A stretch of DNA of 64,000 nt from Paraburkholderia ferrariae NBRC 106233 (GTDB lineage: Bacteria > Pseudomonadota > Gammaproteobacteria > Burkholderiales > Burkholderiaceae). The position numbers and the translations under genes are program-made. This document shows positions 45,902 through 55,432 of this stretch, piece after piece. Positions within the stretch are counted from its first letter, which is position 1. Each line of letters opens with the position of its first letter. Location: assembly GCF_000685035.1 (NCBI RefSeq), contig NZ_BAYB01000009.1, positions 248,001 to 312,000 of the forward strand, in the 5' to 3' direction. The notes beneath the pieces are model-generated. The model saw nothing but the letters and a program-made list of their open reading frames with translations. It was not told the DNA's origin and ran no database searches.

Positions 45902-46613
45902 CACCGCTTTTGACGACGGCAAGACCGTAGCGCCGCTCCTTCCCAAAGTCGAGCGCCAGCGCCTGCACGACACCGTGGTCGATCACCTGCGCGGCTTTAT
46001 CGTGGAAGGCGTGCTCGAACCGGGCAAGAAACTCAACGAACGCGAACTGTGCGAAACGCTGGGCATTTCGCGCACGCCGCTGCGCGAGGCGCTCAAGGTG
46101 CTCGCGCACGAGGGGCTGATCGAGATCTCGCCGAACCGCGGCGCCACCGTGGCGAAAATGTCGGAAGCCGAGATCCGCGAGATGTTCGAACTGATGAGCG
46201 GCCTGGAAGCGTTCTCGGGCGAACTCGCGTGCGAGCGCATCACGCCGGCCGAGATCGCCGAAATCAAGTCGCTGCACTACGCCATGCTCGCGTGCCGCGC
46301 GCAGAACGACCTTGCGGGCTACTACAGCCGCAATCAGGCCATTCACGACCGTATCAACGAAGCGGCGCGCAATCCGGCCCTGCGCCAGGTTTATGTGTCG
46401 ATCAACCGGCGGCTCCAGGCGCTGCGCTTTCGCTCGAACTATCAGCTCGCCAAGTGGGACCGCGCGATCGACGACCACGAAGCGATGCTCGAAGCCCTCG
46501 ACGCACGCGACGGCAAGCGGTTGTCCGCCATCCTGCGGCACCATCTGCTCGAAAAGCGCGATGCGGTGCTGCAACTCGCTTCGACCGAACGCGCCGCCCA
46601 GGCCCAGCCATGA
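45894..46613 (+). CDS. GntR-family regulator (FCD subfamily)
   Basis: A 239-residue protein. Residues about 12-80 are the winged helix (VVDHLRGFIVEGVLEPGKKL, ELCETLGISRTPLREALKVL). About 85-225 is the all-helical FCD effector domain with likely metal-binding His in NQAIHDRINEAA and HHLLEKRDAVL. The ATG at 45894 has AAGAG eight bases before it; upstream ATG codons at 45864 and 45867 lack this. It is divergent from the aminotransferase cluster and probably represses it. It overlaps the following AraC gene by 4 bp. Confidence 0.9.
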   Translation: MQNTAFDDGKTVAPLLPKVERQRLHDTVVDHLRGFIVEGVLEPGKKLNERELCETLGISRTPLREALKVLAHEGLIEISPNRGATVAKMSEAEIREMFELMSGLEAFSGELACERITPAEIAEIKSLHYAMLACRAQNDLAGYYSRNQAIHDRINEAARNPALRQVYVSINRRLQALRFRSNYQLAKWDRAIDDHEAMLEALDARDGKRLSAILRHHLLEKRDAVLQLASTERAAQAQP

Positions 46614-47431
46614 CGCAAGCCGCGCCGCCCCCGCTCGACGACGAACCCGGGCGCGGGCGCTCGCTGGCCCGGTGCTATCCGCGCGGGCTGCATATCGAGC
46701 CGCATGCGCACACGTGGGCGCAAGTGCTCTACGCCGTGGCGGGCGTGATGTGGGTGGAAGTGGAGCGCGAGGCGCTGGTGGTCCCGCCGCAGCGGGCGGT
46801 GTGGCTGCCGCCGGGCACCCGGCACGCCATCCATATGATGAGCGCGGTCGAAATGCGCAACCTCTACCTGCACGGCGCGGACATTCATCACCTCAGTACG
46901 CAGTGCGAAGTGTTCGAGATCAACGGGCTCTTGCGCGAGCTCGTCAAGACCATTGCCGAGCGCGAGCAGGAGAGCGACGACGCGTGGCTCGAAACCGCGT
47001 ACCGCCTCGCCGCGATGGAACTCGCGCATGCGCCGCGTTACGCGCTGCGCATTCCGCTGCCCGACGCCTCGGACCGGCGGCTCGACATGCTGTGCCGCGC
47101 AGTAATCGCCAACCCTTCTGTCGATATTGGCTTCGAGCAGCACGCGGCCAACGTGGGCGCTAGCGTGCGCACGCTCGCGCGCCTTTTCACGCGCGAACTG
47201 GGAATGGGCTTTGCGGAATGGCGCCGCCAGGTGCAACTGGCGATTGCGGTGTCGCGGCTCGCCGAAGGGCAGCCGGTGAGTACCGTCGCGCGCAAACTGG
47301 GCTATCTGCCCAGCAGCTTCAGCGACATGTTCCGGCGCGAACTGGGCGTGCCGCCCAGCGAGTTCCGCGCCGCCGAAACGCTGGGCCAGACGAGCGCGCA
47401 AGAGGAGCCCGAGGGAGCCCGGCCTCACTGA
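46610..47431 (+). CDS. AraC-family regulator with cupin domain
   Basis: A 273-residue protein starting at the ATGA overlap with the GntR gene. The cupin part (GLHIEPHAHTWAQVLYAVAG, then VWLPPGTRHAIHMM) covers about residues 20-100. The helix-turn-helix pair is at about 165-255 (FEQHAANVGASVRTLARLF; VARKLGYLPSSFSDMFRRELG). Cotranscription with the GntR regulator suggests two-layer control of the adjacent catabolic cluster, or a tie to another regulon. Confidence 0.88.
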   Translation: MTQAAPPPLDDEPGRGRSLARCYPRGLHIEPHAHTWAQVLYAVAGVMWVEVEREALVVPPQRAVWLPPGTRHAIHMMSAVEMRNLYLHGADIHHLSTQCEVFEINGLLRELVKTIAEREQESDDAWLETAYRLAAMELAHAPRYALRIPLPDASDRRLDMLCRAVIANPSVDIGFEQHAANVGASVRTLARLFTRELGMGFAEWRRQVQLAIAVSRLAEGQPVSTVARKLGYLPSSFSDMFRRELGVPPSEFRAAETLGQTSAQEEPEGARPH

Positions 47432-47456
47432 GCCACGGCGGGATGGGGTGCGAAGT

Positions 47457-47611
47457 TCAATACGGCCGCAGATCGCCCACGAGCGGAAACATCTCGAACG
47501 TGTAGCCCATGTTGAAGTAGCCCGCGCGCGCGTACGCGGCAGTCCGTTCGAACTGCCCGGGCTCGTGCTGCACCGCCTGCCGCTCCGATGCCTGCTCGTG
47601 CACGCGCCGCC
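47457..47611 (-). pseudogene. C-terminal remnant of an unrecognised gene
   Basis: On the minus strand a frame with good codon bias reads RVHEQASERQAVQHEPGQ and ends in AGYFNMGYTFEMFPLVGD plus five residues before a TGA. Upstream the frame runs antisense into the LacI remnant, where it stops making sense. No proper start is seen. I do not recognise the family. It looks like the tail of a gene cut off by a deletion or rearrangement. Confidence 0.4.
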
Positions 47612-47613
47612 GT

Positions 47614-47778
47614 TTCGCTTCGAACGACCTGATGGCGCCCGGCCTCGTCAAGGCGGCGCGCGAACCCGGCTTCCGGCTACCGCAGGGCGTTTCGGTGGCC
47701 GGCTTCGACAACGCGCCTGATGGCGAGTACGCCTCGCGCGCGCTGACCTCGGTGGACTTTCAGCGCGAACAGATCTAA
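47614..47778 (+). pseudogene. C-terminal remnant of a LacI-family regulator
   Basis: The frame ending at the TAA at 47776 reads FASNDLMAPGLVKAAREPG, then FRLPQGVSVAGFDNAPDGEY and SRALTSVDFQREQI. This is the LacI/GalR effector-domain ending (compare FASNDLMALG...GVSVVGFD...LTTV). Upstream the frame falls apart; one lost base near 47613 would explain it (GCCGCCGT-TTCGCT). No DNA-binding domain remains. It lies at the edge of the glucarate operon and may be the former regulator of those genes. Confidence 0.72.
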
Positions 47779-47805
47779 CGTCGCGCGCCGCACGCCAAAC
47801 GAGAC

Positions 47806-48723
47806 TTACTGCGCGCCAAGCTTGCGGATCAGTGCGTCCAGTTGCCCGAACTCTTCTTCCGTGAGGTCGGTGAGCGGCGCACGCACGGGGCCCGCGTCGC
47901 GGCCCACGAGCTTCGCGCCCGCCTTCACGATGCTCACCGCGTAGCCCTGGCGGCGATTGCGGATCTTCAGGTACGGCAGGAAGAACGTGTCGATGAGGCG
48001 GCCCACCGTCGCGTGGTCGTCGGCGGCGATGGCGCGGTAAAACTCCATCGCCGTCTTCGGAATGAAGTTGAACACCGCCGACGAATACACTGGCACGCCC
48101 AGCGCCTTGTACGCCGCCGCATACACTTCCGCCGTGGGCAGGCCGCCGAGATAGGCGAAGCGCTCGCCCAGGCGGCGGCGGATCGTCACCATCGCTTCGA
48201 TCTCGCCCACGCCGTCCTTGAAGCCGATCAGGTTCGGGCAACGGTCCGCCAGTTGCTCCAGCATGTCGGCGCTGAGCTTCGAATTCGCGCGGTTATAGAT
48301 GATCACGCCCATGCGCGGCACCGCGCGGCACACCTGCTCGGCGTGCGCGGCAATGCCTTCCTGCGAGGCTTCGGTCAGGTAGTGCGGCATCAGCAGAATG
48401 CCCTGCGCGCCCTTGCGCTCCGCTTCCTGCGCATACTCGATCGCAACGCGCGTCGGGCCGCCCGCGCCGGCAAGAATGGGCACCTTGCCCTTGCAGGTTT
48501 CGGTGGCCGTCTGGATCACGTTCGAGTATTCGCTTTTCGTGAGCGAGAAGAATTCGCCCGTGCCGCCTGCGGCAAACAGTGCGCTCGCGCCATACGGCGC
48601 GAGCCATTCGAGGCGTGCGGCATAGGTGTCGGCACGAAAGTCGCCTTGCGCGTCGAAGTCGGTGACAGGGAAGGACAGCAGACCTTCGGAAATGATGGAT
48701 TTGAGTTCTTGCGGCGTGGTCAT
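47806..48723 (-). CDS. kdgD: 5-Dehydro-4-deoxyglucarate dehydratase
   Basis: A 305-residue protein of the DapA/N-acetylneuraminate lyase family. It has the family loop [16 protein letters not shown], the tyrosine in [11 protein letters not shown] and the Schiff-base Lys in [11 protein letters not shown]. It dehydrates and decarboxylates 5-keto-4-deoxyglucarate to 2,5-dioxopentanoate. It lies 54 bp after gudD and ends the operon. Confidence 0.94.
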   Translation of the reverse strand: MTTPQELKSIISEGLLSFPVTDFDAQGDFRADTYAARLEWLAPYGASALFAAGGTGEFFSLTKSEYSNVIQTATETCKGKVPILAGAGGPTRVAIEYAQEAERKGAQGILLMPHYLTEASQEGIAAHAEQVCRAVPRMGVIIYNRANSKLSADMLEQLADRCPNLIGFKDGVGEIEAMVTIRRRLGERFAYLGGLPTAEVYAAAYKALGVPVYSSAVFNFIPKTAMEFYRAIAADDHATVGRLIDTFFLPYLKIRNRRQGYAVSIVKAGAKLVGRDAGPVRAPLTDLTEEEFGQLDALIRKLGAQ

Positions 48724-48777
48724 GGTCGGTTTTCCGTAAGGAGTCTTGAATGAATGAATAGGGGAATTGGGCTGCGC

Positions 48778-50127
48778 TCAGCGCACGAGGCACGGGCGCT
48801 TGTTGTCGAATTTCCAGTTGGGGATCAGGTATTGCATGGCCACGGCGTCGTCGCGCGCGCCCAGGCCATGCTGCTGGTAGAGCGCGTGGGCCTTCTCCAG
48901 CGCGTCCATGTCGATCTCGATGCCAAGACCGGGGCGCGCCGGCACCTTGACCTTGCCCCCCACGATCTGGAGCGGGTCGCGCGTGAGGCGCTGGCCGTCC
49001 TGCCAGATCCAGTGCGTGTCGATGGCCGTGATTTTCCCCGGCGCAGCGGCGGCCACGTGCGTGAACATCGCGAGCGAAATGTCGAAATGATTGTTCGAAT
49101 GCGAGCCCCAGGTCAGGCCCCAGTCGTTGCACATCTGCGCCACGCGCACCGAGCCCTGCATGGTCCAGAAGTGCGGATCGGCCAGCGGAATATCGACCGA
49201 TTGAAGCTGGATCGCGTGGCCCATCTGGCGCCAGTCGGTGGCGATCATGTTGGTGGCCGTCGGCAAGCCGGTCGCGCGGCGGAACTCCGCCATCACCTCG
49301 CGGCCCGAATAGCCGTTCTCGGCGCCGCAGGGGTCTTCCGCGTAGGCCAGCACGTCGTGCTTGTCGCGGCACAGCCGCACCGCTTCGGCCAGCGACCAGG
49401 CGCCGTTCGGGTCCAGCGTCACGCGCGCTTCGGGAAAGCGTTCGGCCAGCGCCGTGACCGCTTCCATTTCGGCGTCGCCCGCCAGCACGCCGCCCTTGAG
49501 CTTGAAATCGTTGAAACCATAGCGGGCCTGCGCCGCTTCCGCGAGACGCACCACCGCTTCCGGCGTCATGGCCTCCTCGGTGCGCAGGCGCTCCCAGGCA
49601 TCGCGGCCCTCTGCGCCGCTCGCGTAGGGCAGACCGGTTTTCTTGCGCTCGCCGATGAAGAAGAGGTAGCCCAGCATCTCCACCTCGTCGCGCTGCTGCC
49701 CCTCGCCGAGCAGCGCCGCTACCGGCACGCCCAGGTGCTGCCCCAGCAGGTCGAGCAGCGCGGCCTCCAGCGCCGTCACCGCATGGATCGTCGTGCGCAG
49801 ATCGAAGGTCTGCAGGCCGCGTCCGCCCGAGTCGCGATCGGCGAACTGCTTGCGCACGGTATTCAGGACTGCCTGAAGATTGCCGATCGACTGCCCCACC
49901 ACGAACGCGCGCGCATCGTCGATGGTCTTGCGGATGGCCTCGCCGCCCGGCACTTCACCGATGCCGGTGTTGCCCGCGCTATCGCGCAGGATGACGACAT
50001 TGCGCGTGAAGAACGGGCCGTGCGCGCCGCTCAGGTTCAGCAGCATGCTGTCGCGGCCGGCCACCGGCACGACGCGCAGTTCGGTAACGGTGGGCGTGGC
50101 GTTCGGTTGAACGTGGGAATGGGACAT
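48778..50127 (-). CDS. gudD: Glucarate dehydratase
   Basis: A 449-residue enolase-superfamily enzyme of the mandelate racemase group. Catalytic Lys pair in NDFKLKGG, metal ligands in [10 protein letters not shown] and AYAEDPCG, and the His in [13 protein letters not shown] are all present. The N-terminal [20 protein letters not shown] is typical of GudD. It turns D-glucarate (and often L-idarate) into 5-keto-4-deoxyglucarate. ATG at 50127 begins the conserved N-terminus. Confidence 0.95.
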   Translation of the reverse strand: MSHSHVQPNATPTVTELRVVPVAGRDSMLLNLSGAHGPFFTRNVVILRDSAGNTGIGEVPGGEAIRKTIDDARAFVVGQSIGNLQAVLNTVRKQFADRDSGGRGLQTFDLRTTIHAVTALEAALLDLLGQHLGVPVAALLGEGQQRDEVEMLGYLFFIGERKKTGLPYASGAEGRDAWERLRTEEAMTPEAVVRLAEAAQARYGFNDFKLKGGVLAGDAEMEAVTALAERFPEARVTLDPNGAWSLAEAVRLCRDKHDVLAYAEDPCGAENGYSGREVMAEFRRATGLPTATNMIATDWRQMGHAIQLQSVDIPLADPHFWTMQGSVRVAQMCNDWGLTWGSHSNNHFDISLAMFTHVAAAAPGKITAIDTHWIWQDGQRLTRDPLQIVGGKVKVPARPGLGIEIDMDALEKAHALYQQHGLGARDDAVAMQYLIPNWKFDNKRPCLVR

Positions 50128-50171
50128 GAGCGGGGTACCTGTAAAAGTAGGCGCCAGAGGCGCCCGAATGC

Positions 50172-51287
50172 CTAAGACTGAATGCCGCTCGACACAGCAT
50201 CGCGCGGCGTGACGATTTCGACCCAGTTCGCGCCGCGTCCGCCTTCGCAGCGCGAGACCGGCGACAATGCGCCTGAGCGGGCGTCGATCGAATAGACGGA
50301 AACGTAGGGCGACTTCTCGCCGCAAGCCACGAGGAAGCGACCCGACGGGTCGATGCGAAAACCGCGCGGCTGCGCCTCGGTATCGATGCAACCCGCGTAG
50401 TCGAGCGCGCCGTCCTCGCGCACGCGCCAGGCGATGAGGCGGCTCGACGTGCGCTCGGAGCCATAGAGGAAGCGGCCATTGGGCGTGAGCTGGAGGTCGG
50501 CGGCCCAGACGAGCGTGGCCAGCATCGCCGGATCGGGCTGCACGGGATGGCTCGCGTTCGGGCGCACCACACCGTCGCGCAAATGAGCCAGCACGGGAGG
50601 ACGCGCCGACACCACTTGCAAAGCGAGGCGCCCGTTCGCGGCGTCCCGCCGCAACACCGCGACGACGGCGCGCAGTTCGCTCAGCACGTAGAGCACGTCG
50701 CCCGCGGGAGACAGGCGCAGATGTCGCGGGCCGAAGCCTGCGTCGAGCCGGATCGCGCCAATGGCCTCGAGCCGTCCCTGCCCCTCGCGATGAAGCGCGA
50801 AAACATGCACGGTATCGCCGCCGAGCGAGGTCACATAAACGAAGCGCCCATCGGGCGAGATCACGGCGGCGTGCGCGTGCTCGATGCCGTCGACGACCTG
50901 GACAGGCTCGCCGTCTCCGGCTGCAATGTGGTCCGCGGGATAGAGGCTCACCCGGTGCTCGCCATACGAAGCGCCCACGAAAAAACGCTCCGAAGGATCG
51001 ATGGTCAGATACGCGAGACTCGATTCGATCGGCGCCCTGGCGGCCGGCACAAGATCGCCGGTCTGGGCGTCGATCGACCACGTGAGGATGTGACGCACCT
51101 TGCCTCGCGTCGCGGCATAAAGGTGCTGCCGGCTTGGTGCGAGCACCATCGGCATGACGTTGTCGCCGGCCTTGCAACGCGCGTGCGGCACAAGCTCTCC
51201 GGTCGCGGTGTCGAGGCGGAAGACGGCAATCTCCCCGTCGATCGCGTTCGATACATAGACAAAGCAGTGGGGCGTCGTGCTGTTCAT
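50172..51287 (-). CDS. Lactonase-family seven-bladed beta-propeller (Pgl-like)
   Basis: About 371 residues with repeated propeller strands ([86 protein letters not shown]) typical of the 6-phosphogluconolactonase/muconate cycloisomerase group. No signal peptide, so it is cytosolic. In an aldarate operon it most likely opens a sugar-acid lactone (glucaro- or galactarolactone) to feed GudD. It starts 13 bp after the MFS gene. ATG at 51287 is chosen; an ATG at 51311 would overlap the MFS stop. Confidence 0.83.
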   Translation of the reverse strand: MNSTTPHCFVYVSNAIDGEIAVFRLDTATGELVPHARCKAGDNVMPMVLAPSRQHLYAATRGKVRHILTWSIDAQTGDLVPAARAPIESSLAYLTIDPSERFFVGASYGEHRVSLYPADHIAAGDGEPVQVVDGIEHAHAAVISPDGRFVYVTSLGGDTVHVFALHREGQGRLEAIGAIRLDAGFGPRHLRLSPAGDVLYVLSELRAVVAVLRRDAANGRLALQVVSARPPVLAHLRDGVVRPNASHPVQPDPAMLATLVWAADLQLTPNGRFLYGSERTSSRLIAWRVREDGALDYAGCIDTEAQPRGFRIDPSGRFLVACGEKSPYVSVYSIDARSGALSPVSRCEGGRGANWVEIVTPRDAVSSGIQS

Positions 51288-51300
51288 GATGGCAGAAGTC

Positions 51301-52632
51301 TCAGCGTGCACGGCCCTGAACCGGGTCCGTGCCGAAGGTGCCGCGCGTAGGACGGTGGCGCGCGAGGAAACTCGCGGCGGCGGCGATCAGCGATGTCACG
51401 CCCAGGCCATACAGGCCACCCGTGATGGAACCGGTATGCTGCTGGAGATAGCCGAACGTCGCCGGGGCAAAGAAGCCGCCCAGGTTGCCGATGGAGTTGA
51501 TGAGCGCGATCACGCCGGCGGCCACGCGCGTATCCAGATAGGCCTGCGGAAGCGGCCAGAACAGCGACGCAGCCGCCTTGAAGCCGATGGCCGAAAAACA
51601 GATGGCGACGAACGAGAACACCGGGTTCGACGACGTGGAAGCGAACAGGCCGCACGCCGCAATCACCAGCGCGAGGGCAAGCCACCCCTGCTGAAAGCGC
51701 CAGCGGGCCGAAAGCAGTGCGAAACAATACATGGCGACGATCGCAATGAGCCAGGGCACCGTGTTGTAGAGCCCGACCTGGAAGTCGGTCAGGCCGCCCA
51801 TCTTGCGGATGATGGTCGGCAGCCAGAACGTTGCCGCGTAAATCGTGAGCTGGATCGCGAAGTACAGGAAGCAGAACAGCACGATCTGCGGATCCTTGAG
51901 CAGTCGCGTGGCCGGCACGTGGCGGCCCGTGATCGCTTCGCGCTCGTCCTGCTCGCGCGCGAGATAGTTTTCGAGTGCGGCCTGCTCGTCGCGGTTCAGC
52001 CAGTGCGCGTCGCGAATGCGCGACTTGAGCAGCAGCCAGCTCACGCCGCACAGCACGACGGAGAACGCGCCCTCGATCAGGAACATCCACTGCCAGCCGG
52101 CCAGCCCGAACCCGCGCACGGAAAGCAGGCCGCCCGTTATGGGACCGGACAGCACCGAGGCGAAAGCCGACCCGGCGAGGAAGATCGCCGCCGCCTTGCC
52201 CCGCTCCTTCTGCGGCAGCCACTGTGCGAAATAGAACACCACGCCGGGAAAGAAGCCGGCTTCCGCAACGCCCAGCAGAAAGCGCAGCACGTAGAACGAC
52301 GTGTCGTTGTGAACGAACGCCATGGCGGCCGCGACGATACCCCACGTGCCCATGATGCGCGTGAGCCAGATGCGCGCGCCGTACTTCTGCATGAGGATGT
52401 TGGACGGCACTTCGAAAATCGCATAGCCGATGAAGAAGAGTCCGCTGCCGAGGCCGTACGCCGCGGCCGAAAGCCCCAGGTCGGTCTGCATGTACGAGTT
52501 GACGAAGCCCACGTTCACGCGGTCGATGTAGTTCGCGATGAACATGATGAGGAAGAGTGGCATCACGTGGCGCATGACCTTGGCGCTGGCCGAATCGAGC
52601 GCGTCGTCACTGCGGGTGTTGGAAGCGGACAT
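51301..52632 (-). CDS. MFS transporter, ACS family (probable glucarate/galactarate carrier)
   Basis: A 443-residue carrier with about 12 membrane segments. It has FIANYIDRVNVGFVN near residue 35, FEVPSNILMQKYGARIW after segment 2 and FLLGVAEAGFFPGVVFY. These are features of the tartrate/aldarate group of ACS carriers. ATG at 52632 follows GGAGACAACTTCG; ATG at 52647 is an alternative. It leads the operon MFS-lactonase-gudD-kdgD. Confidence 0.9.
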   Translation of the reverse strand: MSASNTRSDDALDSASAKVMRHVMPLFLIMFIANYIDRVNVGFVNSYMQTDLGLSAAAYGLGSGLFFIGYAIFEVPSNILMQKYGARIWLTRIMGTWGIVAAAMAFVHNDTSFYVLRFLLGVAEAGFFPGVVFYFAQWLPQKERGKAAAIFLAGSAFASVLSGPITGGLLSVRGFGLAGWQWMFLIEGAFSVVLCGVSWLLLKSRIRDAHWLNRDEQAALENYLAREQDEREAITGRHVPATRLLKDPQIVLFCFLYFAIQLTIYAATFWLPTIIRKMGGLTDFQVGLYNTVPWLIAIVAMYCFALLSARWRFQQGWLALALVIAACGLFASTSSNPVFSFVAICFSAIGFKAAASLFWPLPQAYLDTRVAAGVIALINSIGNLGGFFAPATFGYLQQHTGSITGGLYGLGVTSLIAAAASFLARHRPTRGTFGTDPVQGRAR

Positions 52633-52727
52633 CGAAGTTGTCTCCATTCTCTGCCGGAGTCTGGGCGTTGGCGCCTGACTCCTGGCCTTTGCGAAGCGGT
52701 TGGACGTGGTACGTCGTCCGATAACAT

Positions 52728-52745
52728 CATACGTCGTCGTATGAC
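52728..52745. promoter_or_regulatory. Operator-like element CATACG-TCGT-CGTATGAC
   Basis: CATACG and CGTATG form a perfect inverted repeat over a 4-base spacer, and the right half contains GTCGTATGAC. It lies about 96 bp before the MFS start. Confidence 0.6.
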
Positions 52746-52961
52746 TTGATCCAATATCGTGTTTACCCTGCATGTTGCCGAACCCGGTACACGCAATATA
52801 TCCCGGTGGTCGACGCGCATCCCATATTCATACGACATCATATGATATACAGCGCAACAAATACTCGACCCACGAGAAACGACGCGTGGAATTTCCCCTG
52901 TTTCAGCGATCCGACAGGCACGGCGAGCTATCTCAACAAAAATATTTATGCGCATAACACA

Positions 52962-52971
52962 GTCATACGAC
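52962..52971. promoter_or_regulatory. Operator-like element GTCATACGAC
   Basis: The exact reverse complement of the 52736-52745 element, about 125 bp upstream of the semialdehyde dehydrogenase gene. Confidence 0.55.
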
Positions 52972-53049
52972 GTCTTAACACAAATCTGATGCCGTGATAA
53001 GCTGCAACTCCCCTTCTGCGCAGACCCAGCATCTGCCAGCCACATCATG

Positions 53050-53060
53050 TTGTACGACAA
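53050..53060. promoter_or_regulatory. Operator-like element TTGTACGACAA
   Basis: A near-palindrome of the TTGT...ACAA type common for FCD-type GntR regulators, 35 bp before the semialdehyde dehydrogenase ATG. Confidence 0.5.
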
Positions 53061-53095
53061 CCTACGCTTAACGCGGTATTGAACCCGGAGCAGAC

Positions 53096-54679
53096 ATGGA
53101 AATTAGCGGTGAATTGCTGATCGGAGGCCGCGCCGTGCGCGGCACGCAGGCGCCTCTGCGCGTATTCAACCCCGCCACCGGCACGGAAATCCCCGCTCCG
53201 GCGTTCAACGGCGGCACGACAGAGGACGTTGCCGCAGCGTGCGCACTGGCCGAACAGGCCTTCGACGCCTACCGCGCCCTCCCGCTTGCCGTGCGCGCCG
53301 AATTCCTCGAACGCATCGCGCAAGGCATCCATGCGCTGGGCGACACGCTGATCGAGCGGGCGCGCCAGGAAACCGGCCTGCCCAAAGCGCGCCTCGAAGG
53401 CGAGCGCGGCCGCACGACCGGCCAGTTGAAGCTCTTCGCCGAGGAAGTGCGCAAGGGCCTCTGGCTCGCCGCAACGCTCGATTCGGCACTGCCCGGGCGC
53501 AAGCCCCTGCCCCGCTCCGACCTGCGCATGCAGAAGATTGCGGTCGGTCCCGTCGCCGTGTTCGGCGCGAGCAATTTCCCGCTCGCGTTTTCCGTCGCGG
53601 GCGGCGATACGGCCGCGGCACTCGCCGCCGGCTGCCCGGTGGTGGTCAAGGCGCATAGCGCGCACCTCGGCACGTCCGAAATGGTCGGCCGCGTGATCCA
53701 GCAAACCGTGCGGGAGATGGGACTGCCGGAAGGCGTGTTCTCGCTGGTGGTCGGCGCCGGGCGCAGCGTGGGCGAAGCGCTCGTCGCCCATCCGGCCATC
53801 AAGGCCGTGGGCTTCACGGGCTCGCGCGCCGGCGGCACCGCGCTCATGCGCATCGCCGCGAGCCGGCCCGAACCGATTCCCGTCTATGCGGAGATGAGCA
53901 GCATCAATCCGGTTTTCGTGCTGCCGGCGGCGCTCGCGGCGCGCGGCGCATCGATTGCGCAGGGTTTTGTGGACTCGCTCGTGCTGGGTGCCGGGCAGTT
54001 CTGCACCAATCCTGGCCTCGTGATCGGCATCGACAGCGTGGCGCTCACGCGCTTCGCCGATTCGGCCGCAGCGGCGCTCTCCGGCAAGGCCGCCCAGACG
54101 ATGCTGACCGCGGGTATCTACACGGCCTATGAACAAGGCACGGAAAGACTGGCCGGGACGGAAGGCGTCGATGCGCTCGCGCACGGCGAGGCCACGAGCG
54201 GCCCGACCCAGGCGCGTGCGGCGCTCTTCTCGACGGGCGCGCAAGCGTTCTTTGCGCAGCCGGCCCTGGAGGACGAGGTGTTCGGGCCCGCTTCCACCAT
54301 CGTGCGTTGCCGCGACGAAAACGAGTTGCTCGCGGTCGCCGCGCATTTCGCGGGGCAACTCACGGCGACGATCCAGATGGACGGAGACGACCTGCCGGTT
54401 GCGAAGAAGCTCGTGCCGATTCTGGAGCGCAAGGCCGGACGCCTGCTCGTGAACGGCTTTCCGACCGGCGTGGAAGTAACGCACGCGATGGTGCACGGCG
54501 GCCCGTATCCCGCAACCTCCGATAGCCGCGCAACCTCGGTCGGCACGGCAGCGATCGAACGCTTCCTGCGCCCGGTCTGTTATCAGGACTTCCCGGCCGG
54601 GCTGCTGCCGGAGGCGCTTGCAGAAAGCAATCCGCTCAAACTGTGGCGGCGCCGGGATGGGGAGATGGTGCAGGGGTGA
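53096..54679 (+). CDS. 2,5-Dioxopentanoate (alpha-ketoglutarate semialdehyde) dehydrogenase
   Basis: A 527-residue aldehyde dehydrogenase. It has the cofactor segment [19 protein letters not shown], the Gly motif [10 protein letters not shown], the general base Glu in [14 protein letters not shown] and the catalytic Cys in [11 protein letters not shown]. It oxidises 2,5-dioxopentanoate to 2-oxoglutarate with NAD(P), the last step after GudD and KdgD. It is divergent from their operon across the shared control region. A strong terminator follows 2 bp after its stop codon. Confidence 0.93.
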   Translation: MEISGELLIGGRAVRGTQAPLRVFNPATGTEIPAPAFNGGTTEDVAAACALAEQAFDAYRALPLAVRAEFLERIAQGIHALGDTLIERARQETGLPKARLEGERGRTTGQLKLFAEEVRKGLWLAATLDSALPGRKPLPRSDLRMQKIAVGPVAVFGASNFPLAFSVAGGDTAAALAAGCPVVVKAHSAHLGTSEMVGRVIQQTVREMGLPEGVFSLVVGAGRSVGEALVAHPAIKAVGFTGSRAGGTALMRIAASRPEPIPVYAEMSSINPVFVLPAALAARGASIAQGFVDSLVLGAGQFCTNPGLVIGIDSVALTRFADSAAAALSGKAAQTMLTAGIYTAYEQGTERLAGTEGVDALAHGEATSGPTQARAALFSTGAQAFFAQPALEDEVFGPASTIVRCRDENELLAVAAHFAGQLTATIQMDGDDLPVAKKLVPILERKAGRLLVNGFPTGVEVTHAMVHGGPYPATSDSRATSVGTAAIERFLRPVCYQDFPAGLLPEALAESNPLKLWRRRDGEMVQG

Positions 54680-54681
54680 AT

Positions 54682-54711
54682 GAAAAGCGGCCGTGTGAGC
54701 GGCCGTTTTTC
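54682..54711. terminator. Bidirectional intrinsic terminator
   Basis: A 12-bp stem (GAAAAGCGGCCG with CGGCCGTTTTTC, one G-T pair) encloses the loop TGTGAG. T-runs are present on both strands. It ends the dehydrogenase gene (+) and the hepT gene (-). Confidence 0.9.
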
Positions 54712-54738
54712 ATGGTGTGCAAAGCTCGTCCAACGGGA

Positions 54739-55062
54739 TCAATAAGAGCCGCCGGTAGACAAGAAAGTTGCTTCTGTCACGAGCTCGTCAAATTTGATAT
54801 CGAAGTAGCCATGGGCGATGCGATTGCGCATGCCACGCATGCTGCGCCAAGGCACTTCGGGATGAGCTTTCGTGAAATCGGCGTAACCGTCCATCACTTT
54901 CGTGGCCGCCTCGCCAATGATGAGGAGACTCATGACGACCGCTCGTTGCGTACGCTTGTCCTGCAGAAAATCATCCTTGACCATGCCGCCAATGAAGCCG
55001 CATGCGTCCATCGCAGCCTGCCGTATGTGATCCAGGTAATCGGACAACCGGTTTTCGTTCAT
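54739..55062 (-). CDS. hepT: HepT-like toxin of the MNT/HEPN system (DUF86)
   Basis: A 107-residue helical HEPN-domain protein with the RNase motif Rx4HxY in MRNRIAHGYFDI (about residues 79-90). The helix LSDYLDHIRQAAMDACGFIGG begins it and MSLLIIGEAATKVMD carries the usual EAA segment. HepT proteins cleave RNA unless AMPylated on the motif Tyr by MntA. It overlaps mntA by 4 bp and is downstream of it, the usual order. Confidence 0.88.
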   Translation of the reverse strand: MNENRLSDYLDHIRQAAMDACGFIGGMVKDDFLQDKRTQRAVVMSLLIIGEAATKVMDGYADFTKAHPEVPWRSMRGMRNRIAHGYFDIKFDELVTEATFLSTGGSY

Positions 55063-55349
55063 ACCGGTTGCGCCTCCGCCAGCACCCTCGCGCGGAATTT
55101 CGGCGGTAGATCGGCCGGGGTCAGCAGATCGACGTGGACGCCGAGCAACGACTCCAATTCGTCCTGCAGCCCCCCCAGATCGAATAGCGTCGCGCCAGGC
55201 AACGCATCGACCAGCAAATCGAGGTCGCTGCCGTCTTGATCCGTCCCGCGCAACACCGAACCGAAGATGCGTGGATTCGCCGTGCGAAACCGGCTCGCGG
55301 CTTCGCGGATGGCATTTCGCTTCAAATCAAGGGCAACGGACGGGCGCAT
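55059..55349 (-). CDS. mntA: MntA-like nucleotidyltransferase antitoxin
   Basis: A 96-residue minimal nucleotidyltransferase. The GSx10DxD active site is intact: FGSVLRGTDQDGSDLDLLVD (about residues 29-48). It should AMPylate the HepT Tyr and so neutralise it. ATG at 55349 follows GGGGAAGAACTC. The pair sits inside the glucarate/uronate region, between the dehydrogenase and its likely regulator, and so looks like an insertion. Confidence 0.88.
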   Translation of the reverse strand: MRPSVALDLKRNAIREAASRFRTANPRIFGSVLRGTDQDGSDLDLLVDALPGATLFDLGGLQDELESLLGVHVDLLTPADLPPKFRARVLAEAQPV

Positions 55350-55432
55350 GAGTTCTTCCCCTGGCAACGCGTTAAGCAGTGAAGTTTGCCATCGATCGAT
55401 CAAACACGGGCTGTGTTCCGCCCCACCTGCAC

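Larger units (their letters stand above)
52633..53095. promoter_or_regulatory. Divergent control region of the glucarate genes with repeated operator-like motifs
   Basis: These 463 bp contain no gene and are AT-richer than the flanks. Four elements share the form GTCRTAYGAC: GTCGTATGAC at 52736, TTCATACGAC at 52827, GTCATACGAC at 52962 and GTTGTACGAC at 53049. Both the MFS operon and the dehydrogenase gene would be controlled from here, most likely by the 55433-56197 GntR regulator. Confidence 0.7.
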
